Translations under genes and position numbers: made by a program
Notes under the pieces: model-generated
Database searches by the model: none
The model's input: the letters and a program-made list of their open reading frames with translations, nothing else
Told to the model about the DNA's origin: nothing
Assembly (NCBI GenBank): GCA_028279985.1
Contig: JANQMR010000033.1
Span: forward strand, 183,723-247,722
DNA: 64,000 bases
From: Woeseiaceae bacterium
GTDB taxonomy: Bacteria; Pseudomonadota; Gammaproteobacteria; Steroidobacterales; Woeseiaceae
Direction of reading: 5' to 3'
Shown: positions 16,455-24,122 of the stretch, piece after piece
Layout of the letters: the number at the start of each line of letters is the position of its first letter
How positions within the stretch are numbered: the first letter of the stretch is position 1

Positions 16455-17591
16455 ATGCCCGGTCTGTTACCAGGCGTCGATCCGGACGGCCTGCTCGAAT
16501 ACTCCGTCGTCTACACCGATCGCGCCGTCAATCACATGTCGCGGAAGTTTCAAACCGCCATGTGCGACATCTCCGCCACCATGAAGCGCGTCTACCATGC
16601 CGATGCGACGGTCGTCGTACCGGGCGGCGGCACCTTCGGCATGGAGGCGGTCGCGCGACAATTCGCGACGGGCAGGAAGTGCCTGGTCATTCGCAACGGC
16701 TGGTTCAGCTACCGGTGGACGCAGATCTTCGACATGGCGGATATCCCGGCAAGCTCGACCGTGCTGAAGGCGCGTCGCACCGGCGACGGAACCGGGCAGC
16801 CGTTCGCGCCGCCGCCATTGGCAGAGGTGCTCGAGACGATCCACGGCGAGCGGCCCGACCTCGTGTTCCTGCCCCATGTCGAGACGTCCTCCGGCATACT
16901 GCTGCCGGAGGACTACCTGCGACAGATTGCGGCGGCGGTGCACGGCCATGGCGGCTTGCTGGTGGCGGATTGCATCGCATCCGGCGCCATTTGGCTGGAC
17001 ATGCGGCGTGTGGGCGTGGACATACTGCTCAGCGCGCCGCAGAAGGGCTGGAGCGGCTCGCCCTGTTGCGGGCTCGTGATGCTGAGCGACGCCGCACTCG
17101 ACGCGATGTCGAACACGGCGAGCACGAGCTTTGCCTGCGATCTCGGCAAGTGGCTCGAGATCATGCGCGCGTACGAGAACGGGGGGCATGCCTACCATGC
17201 GACCATGCCGACCGACGCACTGCTGGTGTTTCGCGACGTCATGCGCGAGATCGAGGACCGCGGCCTCGAAACGCTGCGCGCTCGGCAGCAGGAACTCGGC
17301 GATCGAGTGCGCGCCCTGCTCGCGGGTCTGGGGTTTCAGAGCGTGGCTGCGCCAGGCTACGAAGCGCCCGGCGTCGTCGTCTGCTATACCGACGAGCGCG
17401 ATGTCAGTTCCGGCGCCCGTTTCGCGGAACAGGGATTGCAGGTCGCAGCCGGCGTGCCGCTCGAATGCGACGAAGGGGACGGGTTCCGGACATTCCGGAT
17501 CGGGCTGTTCGGCCTGGATAAGCTACTCGACGTCGACCGGACTGTAACAGTGCTCGAGTCCGCGTTGCATCGTATCGTCGCGGAGGCCTGA
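16455..17591 (+). CDS. Class V aminotransferase (alanine-glyoxylate / serine-pyruvate type)
   Basis: This 378-residue fold-type I PLP enzyme of class V converts an amino acid or a small amine with an oxo acid acceptor, as in alanine-glyoxylate or serine-pyruvate aminotransferase. VVPGGGTFGMEA is the phosphate-binding loop, LLVADCIASGAI contains the PLP-ring aspartate, and LLSAPQKGWSGSP holds the Schiff-base lysine at about residue 198. A good GGAGAGG sequence precedes the ATG. It follows the glutamine-synthetase-like gene by 86 bp on the same strand, so cotranscription is likely. The substrate is unknown. Confidence 0.86.
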   Translation: MPGLLPGVDPDGLLEYSVVYTDRAVNHMSRKFQTAMCDISATMKRVYHADATVVVPGGGTFGMEAVARQFATGRKCLVIRNGWFSYRWTQIFDMADIPASSTVLKARRTGDGTGQPFAPPPLAEVLETIHGERPDLVFLPHVETSSGILLPEDYLRQIAAAVHGHGGLLVADCIASGAIWLDMRRVGVDILLSAPQKGWSGSPCCGLVMLSDAALDAMSNTASTSFACDLGKWLEIMRAYENGGHAYHATMPTDALLVFRDVMREIEDRGLETLRARQQELGDRVRALLAGLGFQSVAAPGYEAPGVVVCYTDERDVSSGARFAEQGLQVAAGVPLECDEGDGFRTFRIGLFGLDKLLDVDRTVTVLESALHRIVAEA

Positions 17592-17676
17592 TCGGCCGGC
17601 GCCGGGGGGATCCTGCCCGGCGGTCGACAACGCTTCGCAGTTCCCCGATAATCGCGCCGCCGATTTGGGGGAACGC

Positions 17677-18669
17677 ATGTTCCACGTAGTTACCGCGGAC
17701 GTCTTCGATCGCCCGCTGCTCGACGAGCTTTGCGGGCTGACGACCGTCACCCGGACGATGGCGAAGTCCCGCGAAGGGCTTCGGTTCTTGCAGGAGTTGC
17801 TGCCGACGCGCCGGGCGATGCTCTATTTCACCCAGCCGTCCACCCGCACCTTCCTGTCGATGAACAACGCCTGCCACATCCTGGGTGTCCGGACCAGCGA
17901 GATTCGCAACCCCGACGTTTCCTCGGAAGTCAAGGGGGAGACCTTCGAGGACAGCATTCGCACCTTCAGTTCGTATGTAGACCTGATCATCATGCGCACG
18001 CCGCAGGCGGGATACGCCGCGCGGGCTGCGGACCTGATGGACGCGATCCCGCGGCCGGTTCCGGTCGTCAATGCCGGCAGCGGCAAGGACCAGCATCCCA
18101 CGCAGGCGCTGCTCGACATTTATACGCTGGAGCGCAGCTTCGAGAACGACGGCGGCGTCGAGGGCAAGACGATCGGCATGATGGGCGATCTCCGGCGCGG
18201 CCGCACCGTGCGCTCGCTGTGCCGGCTGTTGCGGCACTATCCGGGCGTGCGGCTGGTGTTCATTTCGCCGCCGGCCTTCGAGATGGAACCGGACATCAAA
18301 GCCTATCTGGAAGCGCATGGCACCGCGTACCGGGAGACGGACAATCTCTCGGACTGCCTGCCGGAGCTCGACGCCATCTATGTGACCCGGGTGCAATCCG
18401 AGCACGACCTGGAAAACGAATCGTCCCAAGTCGACTTTTCACGTTACTCCGTCGGCGTAGATGAACTGCGGCGCATGAAGCCCTCGGCCGTCATCATGCA
18501 TCCGCTGCCCAGGGGGCCGGAGCTTAGGCCCGAGATCGACGGCGATCCCCGCTCGATGTATTGGCGGCAGGAGCGCAACGGTTTGTGGATGCGCGTCGCG
18601 CTGATCGCCACCGTGCTCGGCGTGGCCGACGAAATCCGCGCGGCCGCGCCGCGTTTTGCCGCGCTGTAG
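17677..18669 (+). CDS. Aspartate carbamoyltransferase-like enzyme
   Basis: This 330-residue protein of the aspartate/ornithine carbamoyltransferase family transfers a carbamoyl group between phosphate and an amine. Carbamoyl-phosphate motifs are intact: QPSTRT, KGET, IIMRTPQ, HPTQALLD. Residues that bind aspartate in PyrB also look present: GRTVRSL, VTRVQ and HPLPR. It could therefore be a PyrB catalytic chain. However, its location beside a class V aminotransferase, with carbamate kinase in the same region and no pyrI or pyrC, suggests a catabolic role running toward carbamoyl phosphate, like YgeW or oxamate carbamoyltransferase. The ATG at 17677 is preferred over an upstream TTG (17665), because GGGGGA precedes it. 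Confidence 0.82.
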   Translation: MFHVVTADVFDRPLLDELCGLTTVTRTMAKSREGLRFLQELLPTRRAMLYFTQPSTRTFLSMNNACHILGVRTSEIRNPDVSSEVKGETFEDSIRTFSSYVDLIIMRTPQAGYAARAADLMDAIPRPVPVVNAGSGKDQHPTQALLDIYTLERSFENDGGVEGKTIGMMGDLRRGRTVRSLCRLLRHYPGVRLVFISPPAFEMEPDIKAYLEAHGTAYRETDNLSDCLPELDAIYVTRVQSEHDLENESSQVDFSRYSVGVDELRRMKPSAVIMHPLPRGPELRPEIDGDPRSMYWRQERNGLWMRVALIATVLGVADEIRAAAPRFAAL

Positions 18670-18705
18670 TCTGGATACTCGTCCGGATATTCGTCCGGAT
18701 ATTTG
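18670..18705 (+). repeat. 12-bp tandem repeat after the carbamoyltransferase stop
   Basis: Three consecutive 12-bp units, TCTGGATACTCG, TCCGGATATTCG and TCCGGATATTTG, start directly at the stop codon (TAG ends at 18669). Confidence 0.9.
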
Positions 18706-18777
18706 CCGCGACTGAACGCCGGTGGCACGGCGCGGCCCGCGATGTTGCCAATTTCGGTCGAACCGGGTGATAATGAA

Positions 18778-18805
18778 GAACATATATTCGTAACTCGAAC
18801 ATTTG
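18778..18805. promoter_or_regulatory. Putative IclR-regulon operator, copy B
   Basis: GAACA at 18778, TTCG at 18787 and CGAACA at 18796 reproduce the spacing of copy A exactly (GAACA-N4-TTCG-N5-CGAACA). The box is followed by TTTG, as in copy C. It lies about 115 bp upstream of the aldehyde dehydrogenase start. Confidence 0.6.
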
Positions 18806-18918
18806 CCCGGGCGACGGGCAGGCGTTCGCGTCTCGTGCGAACCGCCATCCGATACGGCGCGGTGAAAGCAATGCGGCGGGCCCGACAAGCGGGGTCCCGT
18901 GCCGCGCAGGAGTACTCG

Positions 18919-20313
18919 ATGAAGATGTTGATCGACGGTGAGCTGGTCGCCGGGGCCGGAGGTTTCGACGTTCTAAACCCTGCCGAGGAAACGGTGCTCG
19001 GTACCGCACCCGAGTGCTCCCGGGCCGAGCTCGATCGGGCCGTGGCGGCCGCGCAGTCTGCGTTTGGCGACTGGCGTCGCGACATCGAGACGCGGCGCGA
19101 GGTGCTGCGCCGCTCGGCTGCAGCGCTCAGGGACAACGCGGATGCGCTGGCCCGGCTGTTGACGCAGGAGCAGGGCAAGCCGCTCGCGAAAGCCAAGCGC
19201 GAGATCGGCGGGTCCGCGCGCTGGCTCGAGTACACGGCCGAACTCGAGGTCCCGAAGGAGACTATCGATGTCGACGGACAGGAGAGCGTAACGGTACATC
19301 GCCGGCCGCTAGGCGTCGTCGCGGCGATCATACCCTGGAACTATCCGGTAATGACCGCTGTCTGGAAGATCGCGCCGGCCTTGCTCGCGGGTAACACGGT
19401 GGTGCTGAAGCCGTCCCCGTTTACCCCGCTGACCACGCTGAAGCTGGCCGGGCTGCTCAAGGACATCGTGCCGCGCGGGGTCCTGAACGTCGTTTCCGGC
19501 GGCGACGAACTCGGTGCGTGGATGACCGGCCATCCGGGCGTGAGAAAGGTCGCGTTCACCGGTTCCATCGCTACCGGGAAGTCCGTTGCCATGGCGGCGG
19601 CGGCGGACCTGAAACGGGTCACACTAGAACTCGGCGGCAACGATCCCGCCATCGTGCTTCCGGACGCGGACCCCGGGGCGATCGCGGACAACCTGTTCCG
19701 GGCAGCCTTCGAAAACAGCGGGCAGGTATGCGTGGCGATCAAGCGGGTCTATGTTCCCGAGCATCGCTACGCACAATTCGCGAAGGAGTTCGTCTCCATC
19801 GCCGGTTCGATGAAACTCGGAGACGGGCTCGAAGCGGACACCGACCTGGGACCGGTCAACAACCGCCGGCAGTTCGATCGGGTCCTGGAGCTCATCGGCG
19901 ATGCGCGTGAACGAGGCGGCAGCATTGCCGGCGGCGAGCGGGCCGGCCGGCGGGGATACTTCATCGAGCCCGCCATTGCCACGGACCTGCCCGACGATGC
20001 ACGCCTGGTTGCGGAAGAACAGTTCGGCCCGGCCTTGCCGCTATTGCCGTACCGCGACGTCGACGATGCGATCGAGCGGGCGAATGCCGGCATGTTCGGC
20101 CTGTCCGCATCCGTCTGGAGCGCTGACAGACGGCGCGCGGCAGAGATCGGCAGCGAGCTCGAGTGCGGCATGGTTTGGGTTAACCAGCACCTGAACATCC
20201 TGCCGCAGGTACCGATGGGCGGCTGGAAATGGTCGGGTATCGGTGTGGAGAACGGTCTCTGGGGCTTGCTCCAGTTCACCGACATGCAGGTCGTCGAAGT
20301 GCCTCCACCTTAG
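18919..20313 (+). CDS. NAD(P)-dependent aldehyde dehydrogenase
   Basis: This 464-residue aldehyde dehydrogenase oxidises an aldehyde to the acid with NAD(P). Hallmarks are IIPWNYPVMTAVWK, the VAFTGSIATGKSV nucleotide loop, the general-base glutamate in TLELGGNDP at about residue 239, and the nucleophilic cysteine in NSGQVCVAIKR at about residue 273. The ATG at 18919 has AGGAG seven bp upstream and gives a normal-length N-terminus. The longer open frame back to 18703 is not needed. It probably oxidises the aldehyde made by one of the aminotransferases or by the oxidase. An MFS gene starts 17 bp downstream, so this begins a five-gene unit. Confidence 0.92.
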   Translation: MKMLIDGELVAGAGGFDVLNPAEETVLGTAPECSRAELDRAVAAAQSAFGDWRRDIETRREVLRRSAAALRDNADALARLLTQEQGKPLAKAKREIGGSARWLEYTAELEVPKETIDVDGQESVTVHRRPLGVVAAIIPWNYPVMTAVWKIAPALLAGNTVVLKPSPFTPLTTLKLAGLLKDIVPRGVLNVVSGGDELGAWMTGHPGVRKVAFTGSIATGKSVAMAAAADLKRVTLELGGNDPAIVLPDADPGAIADNLFRAAFENSGQVCVAIKRVYVPEHRYAQFAKEFVSIAGSMKLGDGLEADTDLGPVNNRRQFDRVLELIGDARERGGSIAGGERAGRRGYFIEPAIATDLPDDARLVAEEQFGPALPLLPYRDVDDAIERANAGMFGLSASVWSADRRRAAEIGSELECGMVWVNQHLNILPQVPMGGWKWSGIGVENGLWGLLQFTDMQVVEVPPP

Positions 20314-20330
20314 GACACTAGGTGAGGCGC

Positions 20331-21584
20331 ATGTCTGGAAGCATCGAAAATCGTGCACGGGTGCTCGATACGCCGACAGGGCTGCTGAGCCTCATTTTTC
20401 CGGCCAGCGTCGCAGTCATGGTGCCCTTCCTGTCGCCCGCGATCGTCGGCGGGCTGGTGGATGCCGCCGGCTGGACCGAAAAACAGGCCGGCCTGCTGGT
20501 CTCCGTCGAACTGGGTGCATTCGCCTGGTCGGGCATTGCCGGCGTGCTGTGGCTGAAGCGGGTTTCATGGCGGCTCGTGTCGCTCTCGGCCTGCGGTTTG
20601 CTGGTGACGGCGAATCTTGCGAGTGGCCTCGTGACGTCCGAAGCGGCGCTGATCGCCTGGCGGCTGGTGTCCGGGATCGGGGCCGGGACCCTGATCGCGC
20701 TGTGCTACGGAGCGCTCGCGCAGACCCGCAAGCCGCACCGGAACTACGGCTTTTTCTCAATGAATCAGATGGCGCTCGCAATCGTCTGTCTGTCGTTTCT
20801 GCCCGTGGCCATCAACGGCAGCGACGGCGACTCGGACTCGATCACCGTCGCCGTCCTCGCCTTGCTCGGCGTCACGCAGGCTCTCGGCATGAACGCGTTT
20901 TTCGGCACGATGTTCGTACTGGGCGTCGCGGCGACGGTATGTGCCGCGCTCTGGGTCCCGAACCGGCCGGAGCAGCGGCCGGCGGTGCAAGGGAAAAACC
21001 TGCCGACGAACTGGTTGTTCGCCATCGTCATGCTCGGCGCGATCTTCGCGCTCATGGTCTCGCAGCAGGGCCTTTGGACCTATGCGGAGCGCATGGGCGT
21101 CTCCGCCGGGATCGACCGGTCGTCGGTGGCCGGCATACTGTCCCTGGGAGCGTTGGCGGGGCTGGTCGGCGCCAGCGCGGCAACGGCAGTCGGCGATCGT
21201 TTCAGCCGCCCGCTGGTGATAAGCGTCATCGTCATTCTGCATTTCTGCGCGCTGTCCCTGTTCCTGTCCCAGTTGACCGCGTTGACGTTTCTGCTCGGCA
21301 TACTGCTGCACAAGTTCACCTGGAACTTCATGATTCCCTATCAGCTCGGCATGATGGCGCAGGTCGAACGAGGCGGGACGGCGGCAATCCTGAGCACGTT
21401 CGTCACGTCGATGGGCGTTTCCGCCGGCTCGGCGATCGCAGCCTTTGCGGTTGCCGACTTCGGCTACCGGGGCGTCATCTTCGAGTCGATGCTGTTTGCC
21501 GCAGCGTACCTGGTCATCATGTTGGGCGTGCATGCGAAACTCCGGTCCAACCGGAGCGCTGGTGCCGGTGTGACCGTCCCGTGA
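20331..21584 (+). CDS. MFS transporter
   Basis: This 417-residue major facilitator has about twelve hydrophobic segments: TGLLSLIFPASVAVMVPFL at the start, paired helices throughout, and a polar loop near residue 210 (PNRPEQRPAVQGKNL). A conserved RLVSGIGAGTLIALCYG in helix 4 resembles MFS motif C. It probably imports the substrate or exports a product of the pathway. The ATG at 20331 has AGGTGAGG upstream; a GTG at 20322 is the alternative. Its stop overlaps the next gene start in GTGA, indicating translational coupling to the CoA ligase. Confidence 0.85.
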   Translation: MSGSIENRARVLDTPTGLLSLIFPASVAVMVPFLSPAIVGGLVDAAGWTEKQAGLLVSVELGAFAWSGIAGVLWLKRVSWRLVSLSACGLLVTANLASGLVTSEAALIAWRLVSGIGAGTLIALCYGALAQTRKPHRNYGFFSMNQMALAIVCLSFLPVAINGSDGDSDSITVAVLALLGVTQALGMNAFFGTMFVLGVAATVCAALWVPNRPEQRPAVQGKNLPTNWLFAIVMLGAIFALMVSQQGLWTYAERMGVSAGIDRSSVAGILSLGALAGLVGASAATAVGDRFSRPLVISVIVILHFCALSLFLSQLTALTFLLGILLHKFTWNFMIPYQLGMMAQVERGGTAAILSTFVTSMGVSAGSAIAAFAVADFGYRGVIFESMLFAAAYLVIMLGVHAKLRSNRSAGAGVTVP

Positions 21585-23116
21585 CGACGCTCTTGACTAC
21601 GATTCCCGACATGCTCGAGTCCGGCGCCGACGGCGACATCGCGGTTCGGGCCGTGGACGAGCGCCCGCTCAGTTACGGCGATCTGCGTGCGCTCGTTTCG
21701 CGGAGTTCGGAGCAGCTCAATACACTCGGTATCGGCCGCAACGACCGGGTGGCGATTGTCATGCCCAATGGACCGCACATGGTCACCGCGTTTGTTTGTA
21801 TTGCGAGCGCGGCAACGACGGCGCCCTTGAACCCGGGCTATACCCGTGAGGAATTCGACTTCTACCTTTCCGATCTCGGGGTGAAGGCGCTCGTTGTCGC
21901 GCGAAACTCGGATTCGCCGGCCGTGGCGGCTGCACGAGGCGCCGGTCTGCGTGTGCTGGAACTCACCGGCGACCCGGCTGCCGGCGCAGGGGCGTTCACG
22001 CTCGGCTCCCACGATGCCCGGGAGGCGCCGTTTCCAGAGCGGACGGGTCCGGCGGCGGCTACCGACACGGCCCTGGTGCTGCATACGTCCGGCACTACCT
22101 CGCGCCCCAAGATCGTGCCGCTGTCGCAGTCGAACGTCTGTGCTTCGGCCCGAAACATCGGCAAGACGCTCGCGCTCACGAACTCGGACGTCTGCCTCAA
22201 CGTCATGCCGCTGTTCCACATCCATGGATTGATGGCGGCCGTGCTTGCCACGCTGGGCAGCGGCGGCACGGTTTTCGCCGCGCCGTCGTTCGATGCACTC
22301 AGGTTTTTTGCGTGGCTCGATCAGTCCCGCGCCACCTGGTATTCGGCGGTACCCACGATGCATCAGGCGATTTTGCGCCGTGCCGCGCGCAATCGGGAGA
22401 TCGTCGTCGGATCGCGCTTGCGGTTCATTCGCTCCTCGTCCGCCTCCCTGCCGCCGCCCGTGTTCGCCGAGCTCGAGAACGCGTTCGAAGTCCCCGTGGT
22501 GGAGGCCTATGCAATGACCGAGGCGTCGCATCAAATGACCAGCAATCCACTGCCGCCGGCGCCCCGCAAGCCCGGCACGGTAGGCTGTGCCGCGGGCCCG
22601 GAGGTCGCGATCATGCACGAGTCCGAAAGCGAGTTGCTGGCGGCGGGCGAAACGGGCGAAGTGGTGATCCGCGGCGACAATGTGACCGCGGGCTACGAGA
22701 ACCGACCGGAAGCGAATGCCGAGTGTTTCGTCGGCGGCTGGTTTCGGACGGGGGATCAGGGCGTCATGGATGACGACGGCTACCTGACGATTACCGGCCG
22801 ATTGAAAGAGATCATCAACCGGGGCGGCGAAAAGATATCGCCGCGGGAGGTCGACGACGTGCTCATGGATCATCCGGCGGTGCGCCAGGCGGTGACCTTC
22901 GCCATGCCGCACGAGCTTCTCGGCGAGGAAGTGGCGGCGGCGATCGTGTTGCGTGACGGCTCGGAGGCCGACCCGCACGACATCCGTTCTTTCGTGGCCG
23001 AGCGCCTGTCGGCGTTCAAGGTGCCGCGGAAGATGTTGCTCGTCGACGAGTTGCCCAAGGGGCCGACCGGAAAGCTGCAACGTATCGGTCTGGCCGCAAA
23101 GCTGGGGCTCGACTGA
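21581..23116 (+). CDS. AMP-forming acyl-CoA synthetase, oxalyl-CoA synthetase (AAE3/Pcs60)-like
   Basis: This 511-residue adenylate-forming ligase makes an acyl-CoA from a carboxylate, ATP and CoA. The ATP loop is LHTSGTTSRPKIVPLS, followed by VMPLFHIHGLMAAVLATLG, YAMTEASHQMTSNPLPP, the GWFRTGDQG motif and the C-terminal lysine in GPTGKLQRIGL. The MTEASHQMTSNPLP and WYSAVPTMHQ segments are closest, from memory, to AAE3/Pcs60 oxalate-CoA ligases. That would fit a dicarboxylic or C2 end product, though it is not proof. Start is the GTG at 21581 inside the GTGA overlap with the MFS gene. A much longer open frame upstream is a read-through of the MFS region in another frame. Confidence 0.87.
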   Translation: MTTLLTTIPDMLESGADGDIAVRAVDERPLSYGDLRALVSRSSEQLNTLGIGRNDRVAIVMPNGPHMVTAFVCIASAATTAPLNPGYTREEFDFYLSDLGVKALVVARNSDSPAVAAARGAGLRVLELTGDPAAGAGAFTLGSHDAREAPFPERTGPAAATDTALVLHTSGTTSRPKIVPLSQSNVCASARNIGKTLALTNSDVCLNVMPLFHIHGLMAAVLATLGSGGTVFAAPSFDALRFFAWLDQSRATWYSAVPTMHQAILRRAARNREIVVGSRLRFIRSSSASLPPPVFAELENAFEVPVVEAYAMTEASHQMTSNPLPPAPRKPGTVGCAAGPEVAIMHESESELLAAGETGEVVIRGDNVTAGYENRPEANAECFVGGWFRTGDQGVMDDDGYLTITGRLKEIINRGGEKISPREVDDVLMDHPAVRQAVTFAMPHELLGEEVAAAIVLRDGSEADPHDIRSFVAERLSAFKVPRKMLLVDELPKGPTGKLQRIGLAAKLGLD

Positions 23117-24090
23117 TGCGGATCTGTATCTTCGGCGCGGGTGCGATCGGGGGCTGGTTGGGGCTGGAGCTCGCGCGTGCCGGGCAAGACGTGACGATGA
23201 TCGCCCGCGGGCCTCATCTCGATGCCATGCAAAAAAATGGCGTCAGGCTGCTGATCGGCGACGAGCTGCGGGTCGCGCATCCGCGCTGCATCGAGGATCC
23301 CGCGGAGGCCGGGCCGCAAGACTACGTGATCGTCACGCTCAAGGCACCGTCGCTGCCCCTGGTCGCGGATCGCCTGGCGCCGCTGTTCGACGACGATACC
23401 GCCGTCGTGACCGGCGTCAACGGCATTCCCTGGTGGTACTTCTATCGCCTGGACGGGCCCTGGGAGAACCGCCGGCTCGAGAGCGTGGATCCGGGCGGCA
23501 GGCTCTGGGATGCGATCGGGCCCGAGCGGGCCATCGGCTGCGTCGTGTATCCGGCAGCGGAGCTGTCGGAGCCCGGTGTCATTCGCCATATCGAGGGCGA
23601 CCGGTTCATCCTCGGGGAACCCGACGGGCGCTCGTCCCCGCGAGTTTCGGCGCTCAGCGATGCATTGAACGAAGCCGGTTTCACGTCGAGAGTGCGCGGG
23701 AACATCCGCGACGACATCTGGGTGAAGCTGTGGGGGAATCTGTGTTTCAACCCGATCAGCGCCCTGACCCTTGCGACGCTCGACAAGGTTGCCGGCGAAG
23801 CGGGAACCTCCGGCGTTTGCCGGCGCATGATGGTCGAGGCGCAACAGGTCGGTGAGAAACTGGGCGCGCGCTTTCGTGTCGGGGTCGACAAGCGCCTGGC
23901 GGGCGGCGCGGCGGTAGGCGCGCACAAGACCTCGATGCTCCAGGACCTGGAGCTCGGCCGGCCGATGGAGATCGACGCACTGGTCACCGCGGTACAGGAA
24001 CTCGGACGCCTCGTCGACGTTGCGACGCCGACGATCGACGTCGTGCTCGCGCTGATCCAGCAACGCGCACGCAGCGCGGGGACGTATTAG
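23116..24090 (+). CDS. 2-dehydropantoate 2-reductase-like oxidoreductase (PanE/ApbA family)
   Basis: This 324-residue NAD(P)H-dependent reductase of the PanE family would reduce or oxidise a 2-oxo/2-hydroxy acid. The N-terminal Rossmann motif is IFGAGAIGGWLGLELA. A lysine in VTLKAPSLP and another in DDIWVKLWGNLCFNPISALT match the two family catalytic positions, near residues 75 and 200. The ATG overlaps the CoA-ligase TGA by one base. Its catabolic neighbours, with no pan genes, suggest a role in the pathway rather than pantothenate synthesis. The last codons are in a 15-bp unit that is duplicated downstream. Confidence 0.84.
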   Translation: MRICIFGAGAIGGWLGLELARAGQDVTMIARGPHLDAMQKNGVRLLIGDELRVAHPRCIEDPAEAGPQDYVIVTLKAPSLPLVADRLAPLFDDDTAVVTGVNGIPWWYFYRLDGPWENRRLESVDPGGRLWDAIGPERAIGCVVYPAAELSEPGVIRHIEGDRFILGEPDGRSSPRVSALSDALNEAGFTSRVRGNIRDDIWVKLWGNLCFNPISALTLATLDKVAGEAGTSGVCRRMMVEAQQVGEKLGARFRVGVDKRLAGGAAVGAHKTSMLQDLELGRPMEIDALVTAVQELGRLVDVATPTIDVVLALIQQRARSAGTY

Positions 24091-24122
24091 GCGGGGAGGT
24101 ATTAGAGATGGGGACGTATTGG
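24076..24122 (+). repeat. 15-bp tandem repeat at the panE-like / MBL junction
   Basis: GCGGGGACGTATTAG (with the stop of the reductase gene) is followed by GCGGGGAGGTATTAG and a degenerate third copy, ATGGGGACGTATTGG. The second copy supplies the GGGGAGG ribosome-binding sequence and the third contains the ATG start of the next gene. Confidence 0.9.

Noticed and set aside
17640..17676. CGATAATCGC upstream of the carbamoyltransferase gene as an IclR-type site
   Set aside because: It resembles half-sites known for PcaR-like regulators but lacks the TTCG-N5-CGAAC layout seen at the other loci. Similarity is too weak.
20243..21580. Upstream extension of the CoA-ligase frame by about 445 codons
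   Set aside because: The extension overlaps the MFS gene in another frame and has no domain. The GTG at 21581, coupled to the MFS stop, gives a normal-length ligase.
21464..23080. A 538-codon open frame antisense to the CoA ligase
   Set aside because: It is a shadow of the well-supported acyl-CoA synthetase gene, with low-complexity Arg/His composition and no motifs.
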